A stretch of 48,709 nucleotides of DNA from the NCBI GenBank assembly GCA_937998875.1, contig CALLBO010000106.1:1-48709 (forward strand), written 5' to 3'. Shown in pieces: positions 7,549 through 16,528 of the stretch. This DNA comes from an uncultured Granulosicoccaceae bacterium (GTDB taxonomy: Bacteria; Pseudomonadota; Gammaproteobacteria; Granulosicoccales; Granulosicoccaceae). The notes under the pieces are model-generated. The model searched no databases, had not been told where the DNA came from, and saw nothing but the letters and a program-made list of their open reading frames with translations. The translations under genes were made by a program, and so were the position numbers. How positions within the stretch are numbered: position 1 is the stretch's first letter; every line of letters begins with the position of its first letter.

Positions 7549-9830
7549 TACCCTTGCCTGTAGTCTTGCACCAACGCTGATGGAACCACCCGGCCTGATT
7601 GTGTGTCAGGATCGCTCACCGGATTGTCAACAGGTACCGTAAAGTGGAATGTTGTCATATTAGGGTCAGTAAAATCTACCCATAACTGCCCTCCGTGCGA
7701 CTCCACTATGGAACGACTGATCGACAGCCCCATGCCCATTCCATCCTTTTTGGTGGTCATGAACGGATTAAAGAGACCGTCCTGCACCTCTTCAGTCAGA
7801 CCATCACCGGAATCCTGAACCGACACCCGTATAGTTCCATTGCCAAGCTCAACAGTGGAAATTACCATTTCCCGCACGGATGAGTCCGATGCTTTGATTG
7901 CATCAACGCCATTTCTCTCCAGGTTCACCAGAACTTGCTGAATTTGTACAGCATCAATTTCCGCGCACGGCAGATCATTTGCCAAATTAAGCTTAACGTT
8001 GATTCCGTGCCGCTTCGCATCCGGAGTACTCAGGCGACTGGTCTCTGCTACAAGCTGGTTAATGTTAGTGGCGGATCTACCTCCGGTCTCCCTGCGCACC
8101 ATATTACGCAGTCCTTTTATAATCGCACCAGCCCGCTCCGCTTCAGCATGTATGGCATGAATGGCATCCACATCAGTATCATCCAATCGCGTGTCATCTC
8201 CAATACCGGATACCAGCGCATCGCAGTTATGACTGATTGCGGTTAACGGCTGGTTAAGCTCATGAGCAAGTCCGGTTGCCAGTTCTCCCACAGTGGTAAG
8301 GCGTGAGAAGTGCGCCAGATCAGCACGAAGCCTGCGATCCTGCTCTTGGCGTTGCTTGTTATCCGTAATCTCTTCTATAGCAAAAACACAATATCGGTTG
8401 CCGTTTGAGTTAAACGGCGAAAGTGCAATCGCCAGCCATTCTGTTATTTTCCCGGTAAAAAAACTTATCTCTGAACGCAGGTTATCGGCACGGCCCTGCA
8501 ACACCGCATCGATCGCGCCTGAAATTTCCTGCAACGCTAAACGCTCGGTCGATTGTTTAGTGGAAAAAATATCATTGTAGTGCCACCCGATACCGCCACC
8601 CTCGGGTACGGCTAAACTACCTTCACCTTGTTGCGCATATTCCTGCCACGACGTATTTGCCTCTATGATCAATCCATGCTGATTCAGTATTGCGAGCTTT
8701 TGCGGCAACGCATTTAATGAAGTCCGAAGAAACATCTCTGAATCACGCAGTGCCTGCTCTGCCTGCTCCCGGCCTTTGGTCTCTGCTTCAATTAGATTTT
8801 TGTTGGCAACCATCAACTCGTGCTCGATTTTTTTTCTTGTTGTGATATCCCTCCCGATGCCGCGATAACCGACAAACTCCCCTGCACTGTTAAAAAGCGG
8901 ATTGCCACTCACCGCAACTGTTTTCCGCTCACCGTCACGGGTTACCCATTGCGCTTCATAGTTACTAAAGCCCGCCTGTCGATGAAGCTGATCTACCGGC
9001 CAGTCATGCCGATCAATAACATCGGTGTAAGCCGGCAGCACTGCTGTACTACCATTATTCTCATTTACACTGGAAGTAGGCCCCGAAAGTGTTCTGCCAG
9101 ACAGCCATCGCAACCTTAAATCCCCGTTCATCTCCCAGAACCAGTCTGCACCTGTATCCGCAAAGTCTTTAATACGTTGTGCGTGTTGTCGCTGATCTTC
9201 CGCCAGCTGCGATTGTAAGTCCCGTTGCCGTGTCAGCAACGACGCTATTGCTGTTGCAAACAGCGCGAACGCCGCCAACATAAACATTAAAGACTTGCCA
9301 AACCTGGTCAAATAACCGGCCTGTTTATTAAGCAGTTCTCCCGCGACATCGTAGGCTTCAAACGCGATCGCACTTAAACCATCGTGTCGCTCCATGATTC
9401 TGGCAGACGCCACAGTGATAACTTGCTGACGATCGGGTACAACTCCGGGGATACCTTCCGTCAACCACTGTTTGACGTCTTCTAACACCGGCTTGACGTA
9501 GGCGTGCGCCGTGGATGCGCCATCCAGCCGTTCAAAACTATAGTTGAAACGCATCTCCTCAAGCTGCTGCTCTGTTCTTTCAAGCGCGTCGAGTACTGGC
9601 TCGGCTCCCTCCTTGCCCGCAGACAGGCGTTCTGACTCAAGCGCTATGATCAGCCGGTCATACTCATGCAGCAGAACTGCAACATCACTTTGTTGTTCCA
9701 GTACTTCGGCCGCCAGCGCATCACTGATACTTGTTGTGTTGCGCTGTACAAAAAAGGCCAGCGCTATACCCACCGACGCAAGTAGCGCGATTATGATGAT
9801 GAGCCCCTGATGACTTCTTAAATAGCCCAT
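7548..9830 (-). CDS. Membrane sensor histidine kinase with two PAS domains
   Basis: 760-residue sensor. Transmembrane helix 1 covers about residues 9-28, a mainly helical extracytoplasmic region 29-178, and helix 2 about 179-199. Two PAS domains follow (about 218-330, ending GRDITTRKK, and 364-490). The HisKA motif GLAHELNQPL places the phosphorylated His at 523. The ATPase domain ends with DSGDGL, MTTKKDGMGMGLSIS and the closing HGGQLW. The layout is that of FixL/TtrS/DctB-related kinases. The upstream neighbour is a periplasmic TAXI binding protein, so the external region may sense that protein with its ligand (inference). The stop codon overlaps the start of the response regulator gene. 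Confidence 0.93.
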   Translation of the reverse strand: MGYLRSHQGLIIIIALLASVGIALAFFVQRNTTSISDALAAEVLEQQSDVAVLLHEYDRLIIALESERLSAGKEGAEPVLDALERTEQQLEEMRFNYSFERLDGASTAHAYVKPVLEDVKQWLTEGIPGVVPDRQQVITVASARIMERHDGLSAIAFEAYDVAGELLNKQAGYLTRFGKSLMFMLAAFALFATAIASLLTRQRDLQSQLAEDQRQHAQRIKDFADTGADWFWEMNGDLRLRWLSGRTLSGPTSSVNENNGSTAVLPAYTDVIDRHDWPVDQLHRQAGFSNYEAQWVTRDGERKTVAVSGNPLFNSAGEFVGYRGIGRDITTRKKIEHELMVANKNLIEAETKGREQAEQALRDSEMFLRTSLNALPQKLAILNQHGLIIEANTSWQEYAQQGEGSLAVPEGGGIGWHYNDIFSTKQSTERLALQEISGAIDAVLQGRADNLRSEISFFTGKITEWLAIALSPFNSNGNRYCVFAIEEITDNKQRQEQDRRLRADLAHFSRLTTVGELATGLAHELNQPLTAISHNCDALVSGIGDDTRLDDTDVDAIHAIHAEAERAGAIIKGLRNMVRRETGGRSATNINQLVAETSRLSTPDAKRHGINVKLNLANDLPCAEIDAVQIQQVLVNLERNGVDAIKASDSSVREMVISTVELGNGTIRVSVQDSGDGLTEEVQDGLFNPFMTTKKDGMGMGLSISRSIVESHGGQLWVDFTDPNMTTFHFTVPVDNPVSDPDTQSGRVVPSALVQDYRQG

Positions 9831-9886
9831 AAGCTAACAAAACATTCCGCAACAAACACCGGATTCTGAATTTTGCATTCTTTTCA

Positions 9887-10873
9887 TCATCCGCGGGGCA
9901 CACCGGAAACATCATAGTTGTGCTCCTCGTAGTAACGTAACGCGCCCGGATGTAAGGGTATAACCACACCTTGCAAGGCGTTGTCTGCATTGATCTCTCG
10001 ACCACGAGGATGCGCTGCAACCAAAGCATTGAGCGTCGATTCGCTCCACAAGTTACGGGTGAGGTCGTATACCATATTATCGCTAAGGTCGGATCGTACA
10101 ATCATCTGGGCTGATACACTTAAGGTACTAATCTTTTCGCTGTTTGAATAAACATCCGGCGGAATACTTTGTGCAGAAAAGTACAAGTGTTCATCAGAAA
10201 GACTTTTCACCAGCTCATCACCGATGGATACAACCCGACCAACGCCATCCTCCACAAGCTGCTGAACTCCTGCCACCGGGTAGGCCGAAACAATAAAAAT
10301 CGCATCAAGCAGACCACGACGCATGCGTTCAATTGAATCAGTTGGCTTTAGATACACAAGCTTAAGACCATCAGGAGATACGCCTCCTGCGCTGAGAATT
10401 AGCTCGGCATCTAACTGGGTACCGGATCCCAATTCGTCAACAGAGACCCGTTTTCCATTAAGGTCAGCGACACCGTTGATGTTACTGTCAGCGCTTGCCA
10501 CAAAATGCACGCTCTCCTGAAACAATGTACCTATCGTCCTGAGCTTGCCCTTCAGTTCAGTGCCTGCAAATTCACCTGTTCCCTGATAAGCCAGACTCAC
10601 CACATCTGCCTGCGCAAAGCCAATCTCGAGCAGATCATCGGCGAGATCGAGTATGTTAGATACTGATCCATTGGAACGTTGCGGCAACACCAGTAGCTGA
10701 CTATCAGGACAACACCGCGCAGAACTTTCGTTTATTCCGCTGGCAATAACAGACCCGACCGGAAAATAACTGCCATCGCTACCGCCGGTCCCGAAACGCA
10801 CAATCTGCTCAGCAGCATGCGATGAGCTGACAGTCACTAGAAACAAACACACCAGGGGATTTAGCAGACGCAT
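9887..10873 (-). CDS. TAXI family periplasmic solute-binding protein
   Basis: Periplasmic receptor of the TRAP-associated extracytoplasmic immunogenic (TAXI) family. It has a signal peptide (MRLLNPLVCLFLVTVSSSHA, cleaved before AEQI), the family opening RFGTGGSDGSYFPVGSVIA, and later GFAQADVV and RVSVDELGSGT. The frame is open to ATG at 10912, but ATG at 10873 gives a normal signal peptide. No dctQ/dctM membrane subunit gene lies nearby. Instead the kinase gene follows 56 bp downstream and the ABC ATPase gene ends about 53 bp upstream, all on one strand. This suggests use as a ligand sensor for the kinase, as for other stand-alone binding proteins, but the TRAP membrane part could be elsewhere in the genome. 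Confidence 0.9.
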   Translation of the reverse strand: MRLLNPLVCLFLVTVSSSHAAEQIVRFGTGGSDGSYFPVGSVIASGINESSARCCPDSQLLVLPQRSNGSVSNILDLADDLLEIGFAQADVVSLAYQGTGEFAGTELKGKLRTIGTLFQESVHFVASADSNINGVADLNGKRVSVDELGSGTQLDAELILSAGGVSPDGLKLVYLKPTDSIERMRRGLLDAIFIVSAYPVAGVQQLVEDGVGRVVSIGDELVKSLSDEHLYFSAQSIPPDVYSNSEKISTLSVSAQMIVRSDLSDNMVYDLTRNLWSESTLNALVAAHPRGREINADNALQGVVIPLHPGALRYYEEHNYDVSGVPRG

Positions 10874-10926
10874 TTTTCGCAGACAGAATTGTTGGAACGG
10901 CATGTATATCATTGGATGATCTGCGG

Positions 10927-12540
10927 TTATACGACGTATGAAAGCTTTGGGACCGATTCAATCAAACTCCGCGTATATGGGTGTTCAGGGCGCTTAAAGA
11001 CAGCTTCTGTTTCCCCCTGCTCGACGATTCTACCATTCTTCATTACCAGTACACGATCTGTCACCGAACGCACCACCGATAGATCATGCGAAATAAAGAG
11101 ATAAGCTATGTCAAAGCTGCTGGACAGCTCCACCAACAGGTCTAGTATTCGAGCTCTAATTGAAACATCGAGTGCAGACACTGCTTCATCCAGAATAATC
11201 AATGATGGCCGGCTGATTAGCGCACGAGCGATAGCAATCCGCTGCCGCTGACCACCTGAGAATTCATGTATGTATTTGTCACGATCTGACGACAGCAAGC
11301 CTACCCGTTCTAGCACTTCTGCCAACGCTGCTGCACGTTGTGCCTTGTCTGGTTGAACTTCAAGTGCATACAACGGCTCAGTTACCAGGCGCGCAACAGT
11401 ATGGCGAGGATTGAAAGATCCATACGGATCCTGAAAGACCACCTGCATTTTACGATGCTGATCAAGCCCTCTCTCCATGCCATGCAATACCGATTGACCG
11501 TCAAGTAATACAGCACCACCTTGGATCGGCTCCAAGCCAAGTATAGCGCGAGTCAATGTTGACTTACCGCAACCACTTTCACCAACCAACCCGACATTTT
11601 CCCCTCTGTGAATGCTGAAACTGACTTCGTCTACTGCACGCAGATAACGAACCGGTTTGAACAGGCCACCGCGTGGTAGTTTGTATTCGCGCACAAGATC
11701 TCGAACTTCAAGCAACGGCACAGCTCTTTTTACCTCTGCCTCGTCCACTTTGGGAATCGGTACATTCGAAGCCGGCACATGAGTGGACGCCTCGAGTAAC
11801 TCTGTTGTGTACGGATGTCTGTTCCCGGTAAATATTCTTCTCACAGACCCGGCATCCAGAACGACTCCGTCGCGCATCACTGCTATGTCATCTGCTGTAT
11901 TGGCAACAACCGCAAGATCATGAGATATCAGGATTAAACCCATATCGTCTTCATCCACCAGACGTTTTAACAGTTTAAGCAACTGTGCCTGTGTGGTGAC
12001 ATCAAGTGCTGTTGTGGGCTCATCGGCAATTAGAAGCTTCGGCCGCAAAGCAATTGCCATCGCTATAACCACTCTTTGCCTCTGCCCGCCTGATAACTCG
12101 TGTGGAAAACGCGACGGCGGAAACTCAGCCGGTGGCAGCTCCACCTTGGCCAGCGTTTCAAGTGTTATTCTGCGCGCTTCCGCTCGGGTTACATCAGTAT
12201 GTATTTTTATCGTCTCAGCAACCTGATCACCAATGGACTGCAGCGGATTAAGTGCCGTCATCGGCTCCTGAAAGATCATACCGATATCCCGCCCGCGGAC
12301 CTCACACATTTGCGGTTCGGTCAGGGCAAAAAGAGACTGACCTGCAAGCTCAATTCTGCCTGCTGCACTGGATCCAGCCGGTAACAGGCGCATGATAGAG
12401 TACGCCGTCATCGACTTGCCGGAGCCACTCTCACCGACGATACCCAGCACTTTGCCTCGATCAACTGACAGGTCGATATCACGCAATATCGGCACACCAC
12501 CGATAGACACCTGCAGATCACTGACTATAAGCAACGTCAT
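10927..12540 (-). CDS. Peptide-type ABC transporter, fused double ATPase
   Basis: Energises uptake through the two permeases encoded upstream. The 537-residue chain holds two complete nucleotide-binding domains of the DppD/DppF (OppD/OppF) class. Domain 1 has Walker A GESGSGKS, signature LSGGQRQRV and Walker B LLIADEPTT. Domain 2 has Walker A GESGCGKS, signature FSGGQRQRI and Walker B LIILDEAVSALD. Such fusions occur in YejF and other alpha/gammaproteobacterial systems. Its ATG overlaps the permease stop codon (TAATG), so it is translationally coupled. Substrate class (di/oligopeptides, opines, glutathione or others) cannot be decided from sequence. Confidence 0.94.
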   Translation of the reverse strand: MTLLIVSDLQVSIGGVPILRDIDLSVDRGKVLGIVGESGSGKSMTAYSIMRLLPAGSSAAGRIELAGQSLFALTEPQMCEVRGRDIGMIFQEPMTALNPLQSIGDQVAETIKIHTDVTRAEARRITLETLAKVELPPAEFPPSRFPHELSGGQRQRVVIAMAIALRPKLLIADEPTTALDVTTQAQLLKLLKRLVDEDDMGLILISHDLAVVANTADDIAVMRDGVVLDAGSVRRIFTGNRHPYTTELLEASTHVPASNVPIPKVDEAEVKRAVPLLEVRDLVREYKLPRGGLFKPVRYLRAVDEVSFSIHRGENVGLVGESGCGKSTLTRAILGLEPIQGGAVLLDGQSVLHGMERGLDQHRKMQVVFQDPYGSFNPRHTVARLVTEPLYALEVQPDKAQRAAALAEVLERVGLLSSDRDKYIHEFSGGQRQRIAIARALISRPSLIILDEAVSALDVSIRARILDLLVELSSSFDIAYLFISHDLSVVRSVTDRVLVMKNGRIVEQGETEAVFKRPEHPYTRSLIESVPKLSYVV

Positions 12541-13388
12541 TACACAACACTGCTCTGGTTTTTTTTCTGCGGCATATTCTGCCTAAGCCTCGGATCAAAA
12601 TAGTCGCGTAATCCATCGCCGAGTAAATTTAACCCAAGTACCGTCAAAACGATTGCAAGCCCCGGGAATATCACCACATGACTGGCAAACGAAAAGAACG
12701 TTTGGCTTTCCGCTAACATTCTTCCCCAGCTTGGTATAGGCGGTTGCGCACCCAACCCTACAAATGACAACCCCGCCTCCGCCAGCACCCCGAGAGAAAA
12801 TTGAATAGTGCCCTGCACCAAAAGCAGATTAAGTAAATTAGGCAGAATATGCTCCACAGAAATTCTAAAGCCTGACTTACCGCTAACCCTGGCACTTAAT
12901 ATAAAGTCGCGTTCCCACAAACTCAGCGCCGCCGCCCGCGAGAGTCTTGCAAAGACTGGTATATTAAAAATACCGATAGCGATAATCGCATTCAACGCAC
13001 CCGGCCCAAACACAGCAGTAATCATAATGGCAATCAGCAAGGCTGGAAATGCAAACACCAGATCATTGCCACGCATGATGATTTCATCAATTAATGTGTT
13101 GCGATTAGCAGCGGCAAACAAACCCAACGGCACCCCGAACAAAATACCGATGCTGACTGCAACCAGGGCTACTGCTATAGAAGTTCGTGCACCCACCATC
13201 AACATCGAAAAAATATCTCTGCCGAAATGATCGGTACCCAGCATATGAGGATAACCAGGTGGTTTAAATTTGTTGGCAATGTTTAGCTGAGTAACATCGT
13301 AAGGTGTCCATAAAAAAGACACACACGCCGCCGCTAGAAAAACAGTACATAAGAATGCACCGATAATGAGGTTGCGTTTGCTACGCAC
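12540..13388 (-). CDS. Peptide-type ABC transporter permease, DppC-like
   Basis: Inner-membrane permease of 282 residues with an N-terminal helix, the conserved GTDHFGRDIFSMLMVGARTS region typical of DppC/OppC, five further helices, and the coupling-helix EAA-type loop (ILPNLLNLLLVQ ... EAGLSFVGLG). It starts with GTG at 13388. The gene upstream should be the DppB-like permease, and the two are now separated by a 284-bp MITE. Before the insertion, this GTG overlapped the dppB-like stop codon as TAGTG with an AGGCGG ribosome site 5 nt upstream. Today the nearest ribosome-site-like bases (ggatgga) come from the MITE end. Confidence 0.93.
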   Translation of the reverse strand: MRSKRNLIIGAFLCTVFLAAACVSFLWTPYDVTQLNIANKFKPPGYPHMLGTDHFGRDIFSMLMVGARTSIAVALVAVSIGILFGVPLGLFAAANRNTLIDEIIMRGNDLVFAFPALLIAIMITAVFGPGALNAIIAIGIFNIPVFARLSRAAALSLWERDFILSARVSGKSGFRISVEHILPNLLNLLLVQGTIQFSLGVLAEAGLSFVGLGAQPPIPSWGRMLAESQTFFSFASHVVIFPGLAIVLTVLGLNLLGDGLRDYFDPRLRQNMPQKKNQSSVV

Positions 13389-13390
13389 TA

Positions 13391-13674
13391 GTGATCCATC
13401 CAGCTAATAATTGCGGGTTCAGCGTGACTGTCTGCGTTCACAGCGAGGCGCACTTTTGAAAACATAGTTGTTCTACGTTGCCTTTATAGTTAACGATGGG
13501 TGCAACGAAGTCTGTGGGCGCAGACAAACACGCGCGAAGGGAGCCAATGGGCGGTTGCACTCCATCGTTGCAGTTATAGTTGCAGCTTTTTAAATGACCT
13601 TTTCCGTCGAGATGTGCCTCACTGTGGAACCGCTCATTGGCTCTGAATACGTAATTATTAGCTGGATGGATCAC
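13391..13674. mobile_element. MITE with 24-bp terminal inverted repeats and TA target duplication
   Basis: Non-autonomous element of 284 bp. The left end (13391-13414) begins GTGATCCATCCAGCTAATAA and the right end (13651-13674) is its reverse complement, with one mismatch in 24 bases. The dinucleotide TA flanks both sides (13389-13390 and 13675-13676), as made by IS630/Tc1-mariner-type transposases. No transposase is encoded. The interior is also self-complementary: gttcacag-gaggc near 13435 pairs imperfectly with gcctcactgtggaac near 13615, aacgatgggtgcaac (13492) with gttgcactccatcgtt (13553), and gtctg/cagac form a small hairpin. A 78-codon open frame inside has no recognisable product and is taken as spurious. 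Confidence 0.85.
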
Positions 13675-14621
13675 TACATCCGCCTGCGCAATCGCGGATC
13701 AACAGCAGCATAGGCAATATCTACCAGAAAGGTCACCATCACTACCGCGAACACCAACAACATAACCACGCTTTCAACCACAATAAGATCGCGTTGCGTG
13801 ATGCCCTGAAAAATAAGTCGCCCGAGCCCTGGCAGATAGAAAACGTTCTCAACAATGATCGCGCCGGCCAATAGAAAAGAAAATTGCAGGCCGATAATTG
13901 TCAGCACCGGGATCAAGGCATTGCGTAAGGCGTGATGCCAAAGCGCCTGTCTGGCGGTCAGTCCTTTAGCGCGGGCGGTGCGGATGAAATCTTCACCGAG
14001 AGTGTCCAGCAATGATGAGCGCATAACGCGTGCGAGTATCGATGCCTGCGGCAGCGCCAGTGCAATCGCCGGAAGGGTTAACGCTTTGATACCGGCACCA
14101 AAGCCTGCCTCCCACCCCGGGAAACCACCGGCTGAAAACCACTGCAGTTTGATCGCGAACAGTGATACCAGAATCATCGCAAACCAGAAATTTGGAATCG
14201 CGATACCCAACTGGGTTGTGCCCATAACGCTCAGATCGGCAACTGCACCGCGCTTGGTTGCAGCTATTATTCCGGCAGGAAACGCAATTAAAGTAGAGAG
14301 CAGCAATGCATAAAGCGCTAACGGAAAGGAGATCACCATACGGTCTGCGATCATGTCCCGTACCGGAGTGCGGTATGTATAGGAGATACCAAAATCACCC
14401 GTCAACATACCCGTAACCCAGTTAAGGTAACGAACCGGTTTGGCGACGTTTAAACCAAGCTCCTCCTTTAATGCGGCCACCGTATCCGCTTGCGCATTAA
14501 CCCCCAGCATCACACTGGCAGGATCCCCTGGCACCACCTCAAGTGCGAGAAAAATAATCACACTTGCAATTAGCAATGTTAGCGCGAGCGACAAAAGCCG
14601 CCGCGCTATAAAACGAATCAC
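13674..14621 (-). CDS. Peptide-type ABC transporter permease, DppB-like
   Basis: Inner-membrane permease of 315 residues with the DppB/OppB plan: N-terminal helix (MIRFIARRLLSLALTLLIAS), the VPGDPASVMLG motif, and the late EAA-type region (RTARAKGLTARQALWHHALRN). It starts at ATG 14621, 34 bp after the binding-protein gene. Its TAG stop is composite: TA is the target duplication and the G is the first base of the inserted MITE, so the reading frame was left intact by the insertion. Confidence 0.94.
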   Translation of the reverse strand: MIRFIARRLLSLALTLLIASVIIFLALEVVPGDPASVMLGVNAQADTVAALKEELGLNVAKPVRYLNWVTGMLTGDFGISYTYRTPVRDMIADRMVISFPLALYALLLSTLIAFPAGIIAATKRGAVADLSVMGTTQLGIAIPNFWFAMILVSLFAIKLQWFSAGGFPGWEAGFGAGIKALTLPAIALALPQASILARVMRSSLLDTLGEDFIRTARAKGLTARQALWHHALRNALIPVLTIIGLQFSFLLAGAIIVENVFYLPGLGRLIFQGITQRDLIVVESVVMLLVFAVVMVTFLVDIAYAAVDPRLRRRM

Positions 14622-14655
14622 GCCTTACCAGCCAGGTTCGCTTGTTGTCTTGCGC

Positions 14656-16143
14656 CTAGTCGTTCCAGAAAACTTCCGTCATGTCGTTAGCCTGCGTCGG
14701 GGAGTTTTCCCAAAGACCTTCGATCTTCGCATTAGCAACACCGGTTTTGGCCAGTTGAAACAGATAGCCATTGACATAGTCACCGGCAATTACTTCCTGC
14801 GCCTGTTGCAACATGGCGGTACGCCTTTCTTCATCTGTCTCAAGCGCCAGATCCGAGATAAGTTGCTGAAAATCCTTGTTGTCATATTGAAAGTAGTAGT
14901 CAGGTTTGGCGTAGATGCCAATATCCATTGGTTCTGTGTGCGAGACAATCGTTAACCCGAAGTCCTTACCCCTGAACACCTGCTCAAGCCACTGTGCCCA
15001 CTCAAGATTACTAATCTCGGCTTCAATACCGATCTGTCGCAATTGCGCAGCGATGATCTCGCCACCGCGTCTTGCATAAGATGGTGGTGGTAACTTTAAC
15101 GTTGTTTTAAAGCCGTTTTCAAAGCCTGCTTCTTTCAGCAGTGCTTTAGCCTTTTCAACGTCATAGGCAGAGTCTGCAGTGAAGTCTTTATAGGCCGGGT
15201 GATGCGGTGCGAAGTGGGTGCCAATGGGTGTGCCGTAACCAAACATTGCACCATCAATAATTTCCTGTCGGTTGATCGCATGTGCCACAGCCTGACGAAC
15301 TTGCTTATTATCAAATGGTGCCTGTTTGTTGTTGGTTGAAAGTATTGTTTCACCTTCAGTGGAGCCAACAACAACGCTAAAGCGCGGATCTGCTTCAAAC
15401 TGCGCAAGATTTTCCGGAGCCGGGTATACAGGAAACGCATCAACATCGCCTGCCATTAACGCGGCAAAAGCAGCCGTTGGCTCAGAAATGAATTTAAACG
15501 TTACCTTGTCTAATTTTGCTGCTGTACCCCAATAATCGGGATTCTTTTCAAGTTCAATTCGATCTCCCTGCACCCAACGGGAAAATTTGAAGGGCCCTGT
15601 GCCGACCGGAGCCGTTTTCGCCATATCAAAAGTGTCAGGCGACATGACAATGGCGTCTCCCCAGGCAAGGTTGAACAGCAACGCACCGTTGGGCGCAGAC
15701 AACGTGATTACAACAGTCTCGGGATCTGTCACCTCAATGGTATCAATGCTATCGAACAACTGCTTTTGAGCGTTGGTGGAATTTTCCGCACGCGAACGAT
15801 CAAGGGAAAACTTTACATCTTCGGCATTGAATTCACTGCCATCATGAAACGTTATTCCGGACTGAAGTTTAAATGTGTAAGTCAGCCCGTCGTCGGAAAT
15901 CTCCCATGACTCTGCCAGCGCAGGCTTTACGCTTCCGTCTGAGCCGAATCGCGTTAAACCCTCAAACACGTTTGCATAAACGACTTCATCGATAGCTGCT
16001 GCTGCACCGGCAGTCGGGTCGAGATTGGGTGGCTCGAGCTGCATACCGATTGTGATATCCGTTTGTGCAGCTTGCGCACCTCCGGAAATCGCCATTGCGG
16101 AAATCGTCAATCCAAAAAGTACAGCGCTGAATCGTCTAAACAT
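14656..16143 (-). CDS. Peptide-type ABC transporter substrate-binding protein (family 5)
   Basis: Periplasmic binding protein of 495 residues that captures the substrate for the permeases encoded downstream. The Sec signal peptide (MFRRFSAVLFGLTISAMAIS) is cleaved after AQA. Family 5 hallmarks are visible: LDPTAGAAAAIDEVVYANVFEGL, PALAESWEISDDGLTYTFKL and GITFHDGSEFNAEDVKFS. ATG at 16143 is chosen over an upstream in-frame ATG at 16251 because it gives the signal peptide and has AGAGG about 9 nt upstream. It is the first gene of a same-strand run reaching down to the response regulator at 6889. Ligand unknown. Confidence 0.94.
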   Translation of the reverse strand: MFRRFSAVLFGLTISAMAISGGAQAAQTDITIGMQLEPPNLDPTAGAAAAIDEVVYANVFEGLTRFGSDGSVKPALAESWEISDDGLTYTFKLQSGITFHDGSEFNAEDVKFSLDRSRAENSTNAQKQLFDSIDTIEVTDPETVVITLSAPNGALLFNLAWGDAIVMSPDTFDMAKTAPVGTGPFKFSRWVQGDRIELEKNPDYWGTAAKLDKVTFKFISEPTAAFAALMAGDVDAFPVYPAPENLAQFEADPRFSVVVGSTEGETILSTNNKQAPFDNKQVRQAVAHAINRQEIIDGAMFGYGTPIGTHFAPHHPAYKDFTADSAYDVEKAKALLKEAGFENGFKTTLKLPPPSYARRGGEIIAAQLRQIGIEAEISNLEWAQWLEQVFRGKDFGLTIVSHTEPMDIGIYAKPDYYFQYDNKDFQQLISDLALETDEERRTAMLQQAQEVIAGDYVNGYLFQLAKTGVANAKIEGLWENSPTQANDMTEVFWND

Positions 16144-16381
16144 AAGCAGGCCTCTGACCCATAAAGTGAACGGAGACAATCTACCATAGTGACGCCCGAT
16201 ACGGACCGCCGGATACCCGCCAACACAAGATTTGCAATTCATGTGATACAAATGTGAAACACCTAGTTGTCAGCCAACCGCCCCCTCCTGAAGGCATGAC
16301 CACAGCGCCGCGGTGAACATGCATCGTTTACCGGGGCGTTTGTAGGTATGGCGGCGTTTGATACCAGCGGCTCAGCCATAG

Positions 16382-16528
16382 ATGCGGACTACCATTATTT
16401 TGACTACAAACCACAGTCTAATTAGTGTAAAAATTATTGATCCCGATAAAGCCGCCAGCTCTACAGAATACCGCGACGAATTTATGGGTATTGCAGGCAC
16501 ACGCGCAATACGACAGGAGCATTCATAG
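16382..16528 (+). CDS. Possible 48-codon small ORF before bcp
   Basis: Open frame beginning MRTTIILTTNHSLISVKIID and ending RAIRQEHS. Its TAG stop overlaps the GTG start of the bcp-like gene (TAGTG), a junction also used by the kinase/regulator pair. No strong ribosome site precedes its ATG and I recognise no family. The rest of 16144-16381 shows no gene. It may simply be a chance frame in the bcp leader. Confidence 0.25.
   Translation: MRTTIILTTNHSLISVKIIDPDKAASSTEYRDEFMGIAGTRAIRQEHS

Noticed and set aside
13438..13674. 78-codon frame inside the MITE
   Set aside because: It reads through the terminal and inner inverted repeats, has no ribosome site and no recognisable protein, and lies in a MITE.
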